Part shown: positions 1-8,358 of the stretch, one piece after another
Numbering within the stretch: position 1 is the stretch's first letter
How the letters are laid out: each line of letters opens with the position of its first letter
NCBI GenBank assembly: GCA_937900485.1
Contig: CALCEL010000102.1
Coordinates: 1-64,000 of the forward strand
Source: an uncultured Prevotellaceae bacterium
GTDB taxonomy: Bacteria > Bacteroidota > Bacteroidia > Bacteroidales > Bacteroidaceae
DNA length: 64,000 nucleotides
Direction: 5' to 3'
Notes under the pieces: model-generated
The model's database searches: none
The model's input: only the letters and a program-made list of their open reading frames with translations
What the model was told of the DNA's origin: nothing
Program-made: the position numbers and the translations under genes

Positions 1-57
1 GTTCAGAACATTTTGAAACCAGAATTTGGCCGTTTCAGAAAAATAATATACCTTTTT

Positions 58-102
58 ACCCGATGTCGAGTCACAAAAACGGCTGGTGGCTCGTCATCGG
101 GT
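58..102. terminator. Terminator-like hairpin of an upstream gene
   Basis: ACCCGATGTCGAG (58-70) pairs with CTCGTCATCGGGT (90-102) with one mismatch, and a short T-rich stretch follows. It probably ends a gene lying left of the window; the direction cannot be decided. Confidence 0.5.
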
Positions 103-219
103 GTTCTTTGATGCAATTTATAGCAGAACAAGGAGATTAGAACGGTCTCTTATCCGTAACCCTCAGTATCCTCAATCTCCCAAACTGCCTTTATACAAAG
201 AAATCCTACGAAATCTTAC

Positions 220-300
220 AAAGTTACTCAAAAATATCAAAAAATAGGCATGGGAAATTTCGTTATCAGCCAAATTGTCCGTTATTCCACCTGTGCTCAT
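220..300 (+). repeat. Partial copy (A) of the ~290-bp interspersed repeat
   Basis: About 80 bases match the right end of the repeat copies at 16.2-16.5 kb and 43.2-43.5 kb: an AAATAGGCAT-like block, then GGAAATTT, then the end motif TTGTCCGTTATTCC at 275-288. The inverted-repeat part seen in the other copies is missing, so this is a remnant. Confidence 0.7.
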
Positions 301-649
301 GATTTACGTTAAGGTGTTTTTTGAGTTTGTCATGCTTACTGACATTGTCCCTCACATTGTTTTGTCTTCCTTCATCCATGAGTGTGGATAGCTAGTCGTA
401 ACATGGTCATTGTTCTCTTCCTGCCGTGTAACGTATTGATGTGTCATGAGAAAAAGTATGGCGGACGGCTATTGTTCTTTTTATTTTGACTATCTTCGCG
501 TTAGTGACAAAGATGCAGATCCGAACATCATGGTATGATGTGCTTGTATGGAGTAAGCTGGGATGTGCATGATGCATGTGTGACAGAGAGTCAAATCAAT
601 ACGGTTTGGCGCGTGAATTGTCTTACAAATATAACGTTTGAGTGAGAAC

Positions 650-1162
650 ATGAAAAAGATTGGACTATTATCCGACACCCACTCTTGTTGGGATGAGAAG
701 TACAGGAAATACTTCGAGGACTGTGACGAGATATGGCATGCCGGCGACATAGGCACACTGGACGTGACGGATAAACTGTCAGAGATTGCTCCGGTGCGAG
801 CTGTCTTCGGTAACATAGACTCACATGACATCAGACGAGAGTTTTCGGAGACGTTACGTTTCAAGTGTGAGGATGTGGACGTCCTAATGAAGCATATCGG
901 CGGCTATCCCGGCCGTTATGACCCGTCGGTGCGAGGTATGCTCTTCGTTCGTCCTCCCAAGCTTTTCATTAGCGGTCATTCTCATTTGCTCAAGGTGATG
1001 TACGACAAGACGTTGGGCTGTCTGCATATCAATCCGGGCGCTGCCGGCAAGTACGGTTTCCATAAAGTGAGGACGTTGGTGCGCTTTGTCATAGACGGTG
1101 ACCAGATACGTGACCTGGAAGTCATCGAGCTGGGTGATAAGAAGACGTCTGTATATACATAA
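650..1162 (+). CDS. YfcE/MJ0936-type metallophosphoesterase
   Basis: About 170 residues with the calcineurin-like phosphoesterase motifs in order: LLSDTHS near the N-terminus (metal-binding D-x-H), HAGDIG, FGNID, and near the C-terminus SGHSH followed by NPGA. This is the small single-domain family typified by YfcE and MJ0936, which hydrolyse phosphodiesters in vitro with Mn2+; the cellular substrate is unknown. I chose the ATG at 650, which gives MKKIGLLSDTH; an in-frame TTG four codons earlier is less likely. It stands alone, with about 200 bases before the next gene. Confidence 0.88.
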   Translation: MKKIGLLSDTHSCWDEKYRKYFEDCDEIWHAGDIGTLDVTDKLSEIAPVRAVFGNIDSHDIRREFSETLRFKCEDVDVLMKHIGGYPGRYDPSVRGMLFVRPPKLFISGHSHLLKVMYDKTLGCLHINPGAAGKYGFHKVRTLVRFVIDGDQIRDLEVIELGDKKTSVYT

Positions 1163-1367
1163 TAGGTGTCCTCTAGTGCGTCGCACCGCATACAATAGGA
1201 TGTGACACTGCCTAAAAAACACAATACGCATAGTGTGTTTGGCTAACAATTTGTATATTCGCGTATAAAAAACAGAATGAGAGCTTCGCTGCAGTAGTTC
1301 CGCTGACTGTCATGAGTGACATTACATAGCCTGACGGACTTGAGGAAGTGGAGGCGTAAAGAATAAG

Positions 1368-1868
1368 ATGGATAGATATCATATAGATAAGGATGATGCG
1401 ATGAGGAGGTACGCAGAGTGTACTCCGTCGCAGTTTATTGACTATGTCACGGACTTATACCTGGGTCATGTCGGAGGTTCGTTGACGGCAGATAACATGG
1501 ACGCGCTGAACACTTCTCAGCACACCTTGCTGGCTTACCGTTACTTGAAAGACGAGGTCATGGAGGGCGGTTTTCTGCAGCTGATTGTCAACGGATACGC
1601 TGGATACGTGCTTGAGGGCCCGTTCCCGGTGGTGTTGAAAAAAGAGTGGGGCATGCGTGATTTGTCCAAGCTGCTGTTCGACGTACGCTCAGAGTATCAC
1701 AGGCATAAGGATGAGCTTGAGGCGGAGATGAGTGATGAGGAGTTCATGGCGCTGTATGAGCAGTTGGAGACGCTTAATGACTACGGTGACGAGTTCCTGG
1801 ACGACTATCAGGAAGAGTCTACTCCTGCCGTGGCAAAGTATGTTATAGATAATATTGAGGAGTTCTGA
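1368..1868 (+). CDS. DMP19-like (DUF4375) protein
   Basis: Acidic protein of 166 residues, rich in Asp and Glu especially after residue 100. The central part reads like the DMP19/DUF4375 fold: a leader helix, then DEVMEGGFLQLIVNGYAGYV, matching the family's 'E-x-x-N-G-G-F-x-Q' signature with Met-Glu in place of Asn. In Neisseria, DMP19 is a DNA-mimic protein that sequesters a repressor and HU-like protein; whether this homologue mimics DNA is inference. The stop codon overlaps the smpB start by one base (TGATG), so the two are probably co-translated. Confidence 0.6.
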   Translation: MDRYHIDKDDAMRRYAECTPSQFIDYVTDLYLGHVGGSLTADNMDALNTSQHTLLAYRYLKDEVMEGGFLQLIVNGYAGYVLEGPFPVVLKKEWGMRDLSKLLFDVRSEYHRHKDELEAEMSDEEFMALYEQLETLNDYGDEFLDDYQEESTPAVAKYVIDNIEEF

Positions 1869-2338
1869 TGGCGAAAAAGAATGATAATAAGCAGCCGGCT
1901 GTCAATATAAAAAACAAGAGAGCCACTTTCGACTATGAGTTCATAGACACGTACACGGCGGGTATTGTGCTTACGGGTACGGAGATTAAGAGCATACGTA
2001 AGGGAAAGGCGAGTCTGGTGGACACGTTCTGCTATTTCAACAATGGCGAGCTGTGGCTTAAGAATATGTACGTGTCTCAGTATATGGAAGGCTCGTATAA
2101 TAATCATGTGGAACGACGTGAGCGTAAGCTCCTTCTGAACAAGAAGGAGTTGAGGAACCTGGCGGCTGACATCAAGTCACCGGGTTACACCATTGTGCCT
2201 GCCCGTATGTTTATTAATGACAAGGGACTGGCTAAGGTGGTGGTGGCTTTGGCAAAGGGTAAAAAGGAATACGACAAGCGTCAGAGCTTGAAAGAGAAGG
2301 AGGACAAGCGTGAGATGGCAAGAGCCTTCAAGCGTTAG
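1868..2338 (+). CDS. smpB: SsrA-binding protein SmpB
   Basis: 156 residues, the usual family length. The OB-fold core has the diagnostic ATFDYEFIDTYTAGIVLTGTE and EIKSIRKGKASLVDTF stretches, and the C-terminus is the basic tail (KGKKEYDKRQSLKEK) that enters the decoding centre. SmpB delivers tmRNA to stalled ribosomes in trans-translation. The start overlaps the stop of the upstream DMP19-like gene. No tmRNA gene was recognised in the window. Confidence 0.96.
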   Translation: MAKKNDNKQPAVNIKNKRATFDYEFIDTYTAGIVLTGTEIKSIRKGKASLVDTFCYFNNGELWLKNMYVSQYMEGSYNNHVERRERKLLLNKKELRNLAADIKSPGYTIVPARMFINDKGLAKVVVALAKGKKEYDKRQSLKEKEDKREMARAFKR

Positions 2339-2545
2339 CCTGCCTGGTGTGGTGACTCGGTGAGCCACGGTTTTTAGTTGTTTCTTACAGCGTCTTACTG
2401 TTGCCGCTGCGTGTCGAGTGGGTGTGCCACGGCGTGGACTGTGGCTCTGCCGCATGTCTCGACGGAGGTCCGAACATGACTGACGACGTCGGATGGGCGA
2501 CAGGAGAGCATGCGAAATGTAATTCTTTTATAAGCAGATAGAAGT
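2339..2545. other. Leader region before metH
   Basis: A 207-base gap that is more GC-rich than usual for spacers here, with several possible short stems around GAGCCACGG / GTGCCACGGCGTGG. I looked for cobalamin (B12) and SAM riboswitch signatures because metH follows, and did not find their conserved boxes. An unassigned structured leader cannot be excluded. Confidence 0.3.
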
Positions 2546-5299
2546 ATGAAGTTGTCCGAGGTGATAAATGAGCGTATCCTCGTGCTTGATGGCGCCATGG
2601 GAACGATGATACAGTCCTATGGGCTAGATGAGGCGGATTTCAGGGGGGAGGTGTTTAAGAACGAGCCTGGTATCATGGCTGGAAACAACGACGTGTTGTC
2701 GATGACGCGTCCGGACGTGATACGTGACATACATAGGCGTTATCTTGACGCGGGAGCTGACATGATAACCACGAACACATTCTCGGCTCAACGCATCTCT
2801 ATGGCCGACTATGGTGTGGAGGATTGTTGTCGTGAGATAAATCTCGCGGCGGCGAGACTGGCTCGTGAGATAGCTGACGAGTACACGTCACGCAATCCGG
2901 ACAAGCCGAGGTTTGTGCTCGGTGACGTCGGACCGACGAACAAGACGTGCTCTCTCTCTCCGGATGTCAACAACCCGGCTTTGCGAACGCTGACGTTTGA
3001 TGAGTTGGCGGATGCCTACCTGGAGCAGATGACGGCGTTGCTGGACGGCGGCGTTGACGCTTTGTTGTGTGAGACTATCTTTGACACGCTCAACGTCAAG
3101 GCGGCGATCTACGCGGCGGAGGACGCTATGCGGGTTACTGGGCGCACCGTGCCTCTTATGCTGAGTGTCACCATCAGTGACGTGGCAGGAAGAACGCTCT
3201 CTGGACAGACACTTGAGGCTTTCCTCGCCAGCGTGCAGCATGCTGACATCTTCTCGGTCGGTCTGAACTGCTCGTTCGGAGCGAGACAGCTGAAGCCGTT
3301 CGTGCGTCTGCTGGCGGAGAAGGCCCCGTATTATATCAGTGTGCATCCTAACGCGGGACTGCCTAACTCTCTCGGACTGTATGATCAGACTCCCGACATG
3401 ATGGCGGATGAGGTCAGCGAGCTTATTGATGACGGTCTGGTGAATATTGTCGGAGGATGTTGCGGTACGACGGATGAATTCATCGCCCGTTATCCGTCAC
3501 TCATCGCAGGTAAACGCGGACACGTGCCAGTGGCTAAACCTTCTTATCTGTGGCTCTCCGGACTGGAGCTTCTTCAGCTCACTCCGGAGTTACGTTTCGT
3601 CAACGTGGGAGAGAGGTGTAACGTGGCGGGCTCGCGTAAGTTCCTGAGGCTGATCAACGAGAAGAAATATGACGAGGCGTTGTCTATCGCGCGTAAGCAG
3701 GTGGAAGACGGAGCACTGGTGCTCGACGTGAATATGGATGACGGACTGCTTGACGCCAAGGAAGAGATGACCACATTCCTCAATCTCATGATGTCAGACC
3801 CGGACATCTCTAAGGTCCCTGTGATGATTGACTCCAGTGACTGGTCGGTCATAAGAGCTGGACTGAAGTGTGTGCAGGGTAAGCCGGTGGTCAACTCCAT
3901 CTCACTTAAAGAAGGTGAGGAGGTGTTCAGGGCTCACGCCGAGGAGGTGAGAAGGCTAGGAGCCGCTGTCGTGGTAATGGCGTTCGATGAGGAGGGACAG
4001 GCGACGACGTATGAGAGGAAGATACAGATCTGTGAAAGGGCGTATCGCATTCTCGTGGATGAGGTCGGACTCAACCCGCTCGACATCATCTTCGATCCTA
4101 ACGTCTTGGCGGTCGCCACGGGTATTGAGGAGCATAACTCATACGGCATCGACTTTATACGCTCCACGGAGTGGATACGCACTAACTTGCCGGGAGCTCA
4201 CGTGAGTGGAGGAATGAGTAACCTCTCTTTCTCTTTCAGAGGTAATAATTATATTCGTGAGGCGATGCACGCCGTGTTTCTTTATCACACGATAGATAAG
4301 GGGCAGGATATGGGTATCGTCAATCCTGCCACTCAGGTTCTTTACTCTGAGATCCCGGATGATATACTTAAGGCTATCGATGATGTCTTGCTGAACACGG
4401 ATCCGGACGCCACGGAACGTCTCATAGAGGTCGCTGACCGCGTGAAGGCGGAGAAGGAGGCGGAGAAAGAGGCGCAGGGCGGGGAAGCGCAGAAGAAAGA
4501 CTCTTGGCGTGACGGCACCTTGGCCCAGAGGCTGGAGTATGCCATGGTGAAAGGTGTGGGGGATTGCCTTGAGACGGACTTGGATGAGGCTGTCAAGGAG
4601 TATGGTGACCCGGTGAAGATAATTGAGGGACCGTTGATGGACTCCATGAATGTGGTGGGTGAACTCTTCGGAGCGGGTAAGATGTTCCTGCCCCAGGTGG
4701 TCAAGACTGCGAGAACGATGAAGAAGGCTGTGGGTATCTTACAGCCGCTGATAGAGGCGAGCAGGGCGAACGACGCCAGAAAGGCCGGTAAGGTGTTGCT
4801 GGCGACTGTCAAGGGTGACGTGCATGACATAGGAAAGAATATTGTCGGGGTGATCCTCGCTTGTAATAACTATGACGTGATAGACCTCGGAGTCATGGTG
4901 CCGGCGGAGGATATCGTGAACCGCGCCGTGTCGGAGAACGTTGATATTATCGGCTTGTCGGGTCTCATCACTCCGTCGTTGGAGGAGATGGTCAATGTGG
5001 CGCGTGAGCTGGAAAGACGCGGACTGCGGATTCCGATCATGATAGGCGGAGCTACGACGAGTGAGCTGCATACGGCGCTGAAGATTGCTCCAGTGTATAG
5101 CGGACCGGTGCTCTGGATGAAGGACGCGGCCCAGAACGTGCTGGCGTCAGCACGGGTGCTGAACCCGGAGACTAAGGATGAGTATGTGGCGTCGGTGAAC
5201 AAGAAGTATGACGGGCTGCGCACTGAGATGATGACTGACAAACGTGACGTGGTCTCGCTGGAGGAGGCGAGAAAGCGTAAGCCGAAAGGATTGTTCTGA
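2546..5299 (+). CDS. metH: Cobalamin-dependent methionine synthase, short form
   Basis: 917 residues. Residues 1-325 form the homocysteine-binding barrel with zinc ligands Cys242 (NCSFGARQ) and Cys305-Cys306 (GGCCGTT). About 340-640 is the methyltetrahydrofolate (pterin-binding) barrel starting at FVNVGERCNVAGS. About 655-740 is the B12 cap, and 745-890 the B12 domain with the axial-ligand motif DVHDIG near residue 757 and GLSGLITPS / MIGGATTS. Usual MetH is about 1220 residues with a C-terminal SAM-dependent reactivation domain; this one ends right after the B12 domain, at a clean stop followed by a terminator. It transfers methyl from CH3-H4folate to homocysteine. How oxidised cobalamin is rescued is unknown. 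Confidence 0.95.
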   Translation: MKLSEVINERILVLDGAMGTMIQSYGLDEADFRGEVFKNEPGIMAGNNDVLSMTRPDVIRDIHRRYLDAGADMITTNTFSAQRISMADYGVEDCCREINLAAARLAREIADEYTSRNPDKPRFVLGDVGPTNKTCSLSPDVNNPALRTLTFDELADAYLEQMTALLDGGVDALLCETIFDTLNVKAAIYAAEDAMRVTGRTVPLMLSVTISDVAGRTLSGQTLEAFLASVQHADIFSVGLNCSFGARQLKPFVRLLAEKAPYYISVHPNAGLPNSLGLYDQTPDMMADEVSELIDDGLVNIVGGCCGTTDEFIARYPSLIAGKRGHVPVAKPSYLWLSGLELLQLTPELRFVNVGERCNVAGSRKFLRLINEKKYDEALSIARKQVEDGALVLDVNMDDGLLDAKEEMTTFLNLMMSDPDISKVPVMIDSSDWSVIRAGLKCVQGKPVVNSISLKEGEEVFRAHAEEVRRLGAAVVVMAFDEEGQATTYERKIQICERAYRILVDEVGLNPLDIIFDPNVLAVATGIEEHNSYGIDFIRSTEWIRTNLPGAHVSGGMSNLSFSFRGNNYIREAMHAVFLYHTIDKGQDMGIVNPATQVLYSEIPDDILKAIDDVLLNTDPDATERLIEVADRVKAEKEAEKEAQGGEAQKKDSWRDGTLAQRLEYAMVKGVGDCLETDLDEAVKEYGDPVKIIEGPLMDSMNVVGELFGAGKMFLPQVVKTARTMKKAVGILQPLIEASRANDARKAGKVLLATVKGDVHDIGKNIVGVILACNNYDVIDLGVMVPAEDIVNRAVSENVDIIGLSGLITPSLEEMVNVARELERRGLRIPIMIGGATTSELHTALKIAPVYSGPVLWMKDAAQNVLASARVLNPETKDEYVASVNKKYDGLRTEMMTDKRDVVSLEEARKRKPKGLF

Positions 5300-5331
5300 T
5301 TGAGAATGCGTCATATGAGGGAATAATAAAA

Positions 5332-5383
5332 AGACACTTACCCGATGAACCGATTTGGTTTGCGGGTTAGTGTCTCTCTTTTT
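5332..5383 (+). terminator. Intrinsic terminator after metH
   Basis: AGACACTTACCCG (5332-5344) pairs with CGGGTTAGTGTCT (5363-5375) with one mismatch, followed by CTCTTTTTG. It sits 32 bases past the metH stop. Confidence 0.85.
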
Positions 5384-5481
5384 GTAAGCTGGAGAACCAC
5401 CGTCGTCATGTCTGAGTGTATGTGCGGCCTCTCTCGCTATGATGTGTGACGTCCGTGTGTTGGCTGAGTCCCACGGTGATG

Positions 5482-6303
5482 TCATCCGACTACGGTCTTT
5501 GCCTCGTCCCAGAGCTTGTCCATCTGTTCCAGTGTCATGTCTTTCAGCTCTTGTCCTTGCTCCTTGGCTTTTTGCTCGACGTAGTTGAATCGTCTTGTGA
5601 ACTTCTGGTTCGTGTGCTCCAGTGCGTTGTCCGGGTTAATCTTGTAGAGTCGGGCTGCGTTGATGAGGCTGAACATGATGTCGCCGAACTCCTTGGTGGC
5701 TTTGTCTTTCGCTTTTTTCTTGCTCTCCTCGTCGTCCGCATTGTTATACATGTCCTCAATCTCCGCCTCGAACTCCGTGATCTCCTCTTTCACCTTGTTC
5801 CACACGTCTCTGCGTTCCGCCCAGTCGAACCCCACGTTGCGTACCTTGTCTTGTATGCGGTATGCCTTGATGAGTGATGGAAGTGCGTCTGGCACTCCGC
5901 TGAGCACTGTCTTATTGCCATCTTTCTCCTTCAGTTTGATCTGCTCCCATGTCTGCAGCACCTCTCCGACATCCTTGGCTTTGGCGTCACCGTAGACGTG
6001 AGGGTGCCGGAATATAAGCTTGTCGCAAAGCTTGTCGCAGACGTCAGCGATGTCGAAACTGCCTTTTTCCTCTCCGATCTTGGAGTAGAACACGATGTGC
6101 AGAAGCACGTCTCCCAGCTCCTTGCATATGTTCAGCTCGTCGTTCTTAATCAAAGCGTCGCACAACTCAAAGGTCTCTTCTATGGTGTTTGGCCTGAGTG
6201 ACTCGTTCGTCTGTTTCCTGTCCCAAGGACATTTCTCTCTTAAGTCGTTCATGACATCCAGCAGTCTGCCGAAGGCCATCATTTTCTCTTCTTTAGTGTG
6301 CAT
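5482..6303 (-). CDS. mazG: Nucleoside triphosphate pyrophosphohydrolase MazG
   Basis: 273 residues with two MazG-type repeats. The first has the motif block LREKCPWDRKQTNESLRPNTIEET plus KELGDVLLHIVF (E-x-x-D metal site); the second starts at GFDWAERRDVWNKVKEE and has KEFGDIMFSLIN. This matches the E. coli-type tandem MazG that hydrolyses NTPs and dNTPs to monophosphate and PPi, a house-cleaning and stress function. It is the last gene of a three-gene minus-strand run behind a cupin and an acyltransferase. Confidence 0.95.
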   Translation of the reverse strand: MHTKEEKMMAFGRLLDVMNDLREKCPWDRKQTNESLRPNTIEETFELCDALIKNDELNICKELGDVLLHIVFYSKIGEEKGSFDIADVCDKLCDKLIFRHPHVYGDAKAKDVGEVLQTWEQIKLKEKDGNKTVLSGVPDALPSLIKAYRIQDKVRNVGFDWAERRDVWNKVKEEITEFEAEIEDMYNNADDEESKKKAKDKATKEFGDIMFSLINAARLYKINPDNALEHTNQKFTRRFNYVEQKAKEQGQELKDMTLEQMDKLWDEAKTVVG

Positions 6304-6336
6304 TGTTATGTTGTGAGATTGTTATACGTTGCCGTT

Positions 6337-7299
6337 TTATTCGTTCTTTTCTTCGTTCCAGTCGATGCGCCAGCAGTCGTAGCACACGCCCCGTCCGCCG
6401 AAGCCCTCTTTCTGGAACGTCAGCCCGGAGTTCAGGATGTGCCCCCCGTCCTCTGTTGACACTCCGAAGTCGAAGTGTTTGGTGTCTCTCTCGTGGAGTG
6501 ATATGATGGTGTCTATCAGTTTGTCCTGGGCACCGCATCTCTTTCCCTCGTCAGTGGCGGCCAGATATTGTGTGTGTAATGTCTCTCCGCAGATGAACAC
6601 CCAGGCTCCCGCAGCCATCGTACCGTCGGGGAGATATGCTCCGTAAAGTCTTATGCTGCCAGGAAATCTGTTTGACAAAAGGTCTATCTCTTCTGCGCTG
6701 TGTACCGGCTTTGCGCCGTGCAGTCTCGTTAGAACGTCACTCAATATGCTCCAGAATGCGTGGTAGTCCTTTGTCTCATGTATCGTCACGGTGTTTCTCT
6801 CGGCTTTCCTCAGTCCACTCTTGCGTGACTCCGTGAGTGGAATGCGATGGTGTGTGTCTATACATTGTGACACGCCTCGGGCTATGAGCTTGGCGTTGTG
6901 TCTGAACAATGCGTACAAAGGCTCGTCGCTCGGTATACTATTATATATATATGGTATGGGCTTGTACAGGAGAGTATCTACTCCAAGTTCTGACAGACAG
7001 TAGTTCTTCATCAGGTCGAAGCATTCCAGCACTTTGTCTTGCGAGATGTCCTTACTCATGATCAGGCCTCCGTAGGTCAACCCCTGGTGTGAGTATAGCG
7101 TCTTGCCGTCCTCGCTTATGTTAGCCGGCAGTACGGCCACAACTTTATTGCCGTCATGGAAAAGCAGTGAACAGTCCTTGAACCTGTCAGAGTGGTAGTC
7201 CATGAAGCGTCTGTCAATGATGAAAGTGCCGTTCTTGCTGTCTCTCACGAATGAGTCCCATCTGTCCTGGTCACTTGCTGAATACCTTGTTAAATTCAT
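6337..7299 (-). CDS. FemAB/GNAT-like acyltransferase
   Basis: 320 residues with the two-lobed GNAT pattern of FemAB-related proteins in Bacteroidota: N-terminal FVRDSKNGTFIIDRRFMDYH, a middle lobe with LRKAERNTVTI, and a C-terminal lobe with DGTMAAGAWVFICGETLHTQYLAATDEG and HFDFGVSTEDGG. Such proteins transfer amino-acyl or acyl groups to cell-surface sugars or peptides; the substrate is not known here. The start overlaps the end of the upstream sugar-ketoisomerase-like cupin by 29 bases, suggesting coupled translation and a joint role in nucleotide-sugar or surface-glycan modification (inference). Confidence 0.75.
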   Translation of the reverse strand: MNLTRYSASDQDRWDSFVRDSKNGTFIIDRRFMDYHSDRFKDCSLLFHDGNKVVAVLPANISEDGKTLYSHQGLTYGGLIMSKDISQDKVLECFDLMKNYCLSELGVDTLLYKPIPYIYNSIPSDEPLYALFRHNAKLIARGVSQCIDTHHRIPLTESRKSGLRKAERNTVTIHETKDYHAFWSILSDVLTRLHGAKPVHSAEEIDLLSNRFPGSIRLYGAYLPDGTMAAGAWVFICGETLHTQYLAATDEGKRCGAQDKLIDTIISLHERDTKHFDFGVSTEDGGHILNSGLTFQKEGFGGRGVCYDCWRIDWNEEKNE

Positions 7300-7696
7300 C
7301 TTTGTCGTTAATGTAGCCTTTTGAGTTGTATGGTTCAGATGCCAGTGCCACGCATACGGTGCCTTCGGAGAAGTTGCTCAGCTCGCACCATACGTTTGCT
7401 CCTATATAGATACCAGTGTCCGGCTTGTCGATGTGAAACGTTTGCTGCTCTTTGCCGTTGTCGATGAAGATGTCGAAACTGCCGCTGATAGCGAATACTA
7501 TTTCTTGACAAGTGCTATGGGCGTGACCACCGCGTGTCTTCCCTTCGCCTATCTCATAGATCCAGAATACTCTTTTTATCTCAAACGGGAGGTTTTGACT
7601 CTCAGAAATGGATAGGGAACCTCGTGAGTCGGAGAAACTCGGTATTTTTACCAAACCATAGCGGTTTTCACGTATTTTTCTGTGTAAATCACTCAT
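7271..7696 (-). CDS. FdtA/QdtA-type sugar 3,4-ketoisomerase-like cupin
   Basis: 141 residues, a single cupin domain of the WxcM C-terminal/FdtA family. Recognisable are FSDSRGSLSI near residue 21, RVFWIYEIGEGKTRGGHAHSTCQE (the R-G-G-H-A-H metal/substrate motif), and the trailing GIYIGANVWCELSNFSEG. Characterised members isomerise dTDP-4-keto-6-deoxyglucose to the 3-keto sugar for O-antigen or S-layer glycans. There are no other sugar-nucleotide genes beside it, so the exact substrate is open. It is the first gene of the run that continues with the acyltransferase and mazG. Confidence 0.8.
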   Translation of the reverse strand: MSDLHRKIRENRYGLVKIPSFSDSRGSLSISESQNLPFEIKRVFWIYEIGEGKTRGGHAHSTCQEIVFAISGSFDIFIDNGKEQQTFHIDKPDTGIYIGANVWCELSNFSEGTVCVALASEPYNSKGYINDKDEFNKVFSK

Positions 7697-7751
7697 AACA
7701 GGTGAAAAATCATCTTTTTTTTTGCAAAGTTATAAAAAATATCCGAAAAAG

Positions 7752-7782
7752 TTTGTGCGAAAAAAAAAAGTTCGTACCTTTG
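7752..7782 (+). promoter_or_regulatory. Bacteroidota-type promoter of the tRNA cluster
   Basis: TTTG at 7752-7755 and TACCTTTG at 7775-7782, separated by 19 bases: the -33/-7 arrangement used by the Bacteroidota primary sigma factor. It lies about 75 bases upstream of tRNA-Ser and probably drives all three tRNAs. Confidence 0.8.
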
Positions 7783-7855
7783 CATCGCTTTTGAGAGGGA
7801 CGCCTGCTTAAAGGTTGAACTTAAAAGAGCGGAATCTGATGAAACCCTCGGTTTT

Positions 7856-7942
7856 GGAAGGATGGGTGAGTGGCTGAAACCACCAGTTTGCTAAACTGAC
7901 GTACGGGTTACCGTACCGGGGGTTCGAATCCCCCTCCTTCCG
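7856..7942 (+). tRNA. tRNA-Ser (GCT)
   Basis: 87 nt. Acceptor GGAAGGA pairs with TCCTTCC at 7935-7941, discriminator G. Anticodon loop TTGCTAA flanked by CAGT/ACTG gives anticodon GCT. There is a long variable arm (TACGG...CCGTA), as expected for serine, and the T-loop is GTTCGAATC. No CCA is encoded. Confidence 0.95.
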
Positions 7943-7973
7943 CAACTGAATCTTCTGAGATGTAATCAAGTAT

Positions 7974-8045
7974 GGCGCTTTCGTCTAGCGGCTAGGACAC
8001 ATGCCTCTCACGCATGGAACACGAGTTCGATTCTCGTAGGCGCTA
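7974..8045 (+). tRNA. tRNA-Glu (CTC), copy 1
   Basis: 72 nt. The anticodon arm CATGC-CTCTCAC-GCATG gives anticodon CTC, and the D-arm TCGTCTAGCGGCTAGGAC is typical of tRNA-Glu. Acceptor GGCGCTT pairs with AGGCGCT using two G-U wobbles (positions 1 and 6). Identical in sequence to the next tRNA. Confidence 0.92.
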
Positions 8046-8070
8046 CTTGATTGGAAAATGTACATGATAT

Positions 8071-8142
8071 GGCGCTTTCGTCTAGCGGCTAGGACACATG
8101 CCTCTCACGCATGGAACACGAGTTCGATTCTCGTAGGCGCTA
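8071..8142 (+). tRNA. tRNA-Glu (CTC), copy 2
   Basis: An exact 72-nt duplicate of the preceding tRNA-Glu, 25 bases downstream. The two copies share the same cluster promoter, and a strong terminator follows directly. Confidence 0.92.
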
Positions 8143-8143
8143 C

Positions 8144-8176
8144 AAAGACAGCAATTTATTGCTGTCTTTTTTTTGT
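8144..8176 (+). terminator. Intrinsic terminator of the tRNA cluster
   Basis: AAAGACAGCAA (8144-8154) and TTGCTGTCTTT (8159-8169) form a perfect 11-bp stem with a 4-base loop, running into a T tract. It begins one base after the second tRNA-Glu. Confidence 0.93.
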
Positions 8177-8293
8177 GTGTATATATAATATGTATAAGGT
8201 GATGGTTCTGTCGTATAGTGTGCGTGGACTGAGGAATATAGAGGGGATGTTATCGTTGAAAAGTTTGTCAGATGATGTGGGGAAGGTGTGTAA

Positions 8294-8337
8294 AACAAAG
8301 ATGACGGACGAAGATTGCTTCGTCCGTCATCTTTGTT
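8294..8337 (-). terminator. Long hairpin terminator after trpS
   Basis: A perfect 20-bp stem (8294-8313 with 8318-8337) around an ATTG loop, just past the trpS stop. On the minus strand it is followed by CTTTGTTTTAC, giving the U-rich tail. Confidence 0.88.
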
Positions 8338-8358
8338 GTTTGTGAGTTATCTGTCTTG

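Larger units (their letters stand above)
1..649. other. Gene-free left edge with hairpin and partial repeat copy
   Basis: I see no convincing gene here; the open frames are short and look like chance. The stretch holds a terminator-like hairpin at 58-102 and the right end of a dispersed repeat at about 220-300 (both listed separately). The rest up to the phosphodiesterase start has no recognisable motif. Confidence 0.6.

Noticed and set aside
2339..2545. Cobalamin or SAM riboswitch before metH
   Set aside because: The conserved boxes of those classes are absent; only generic GC-rich stems are seen.
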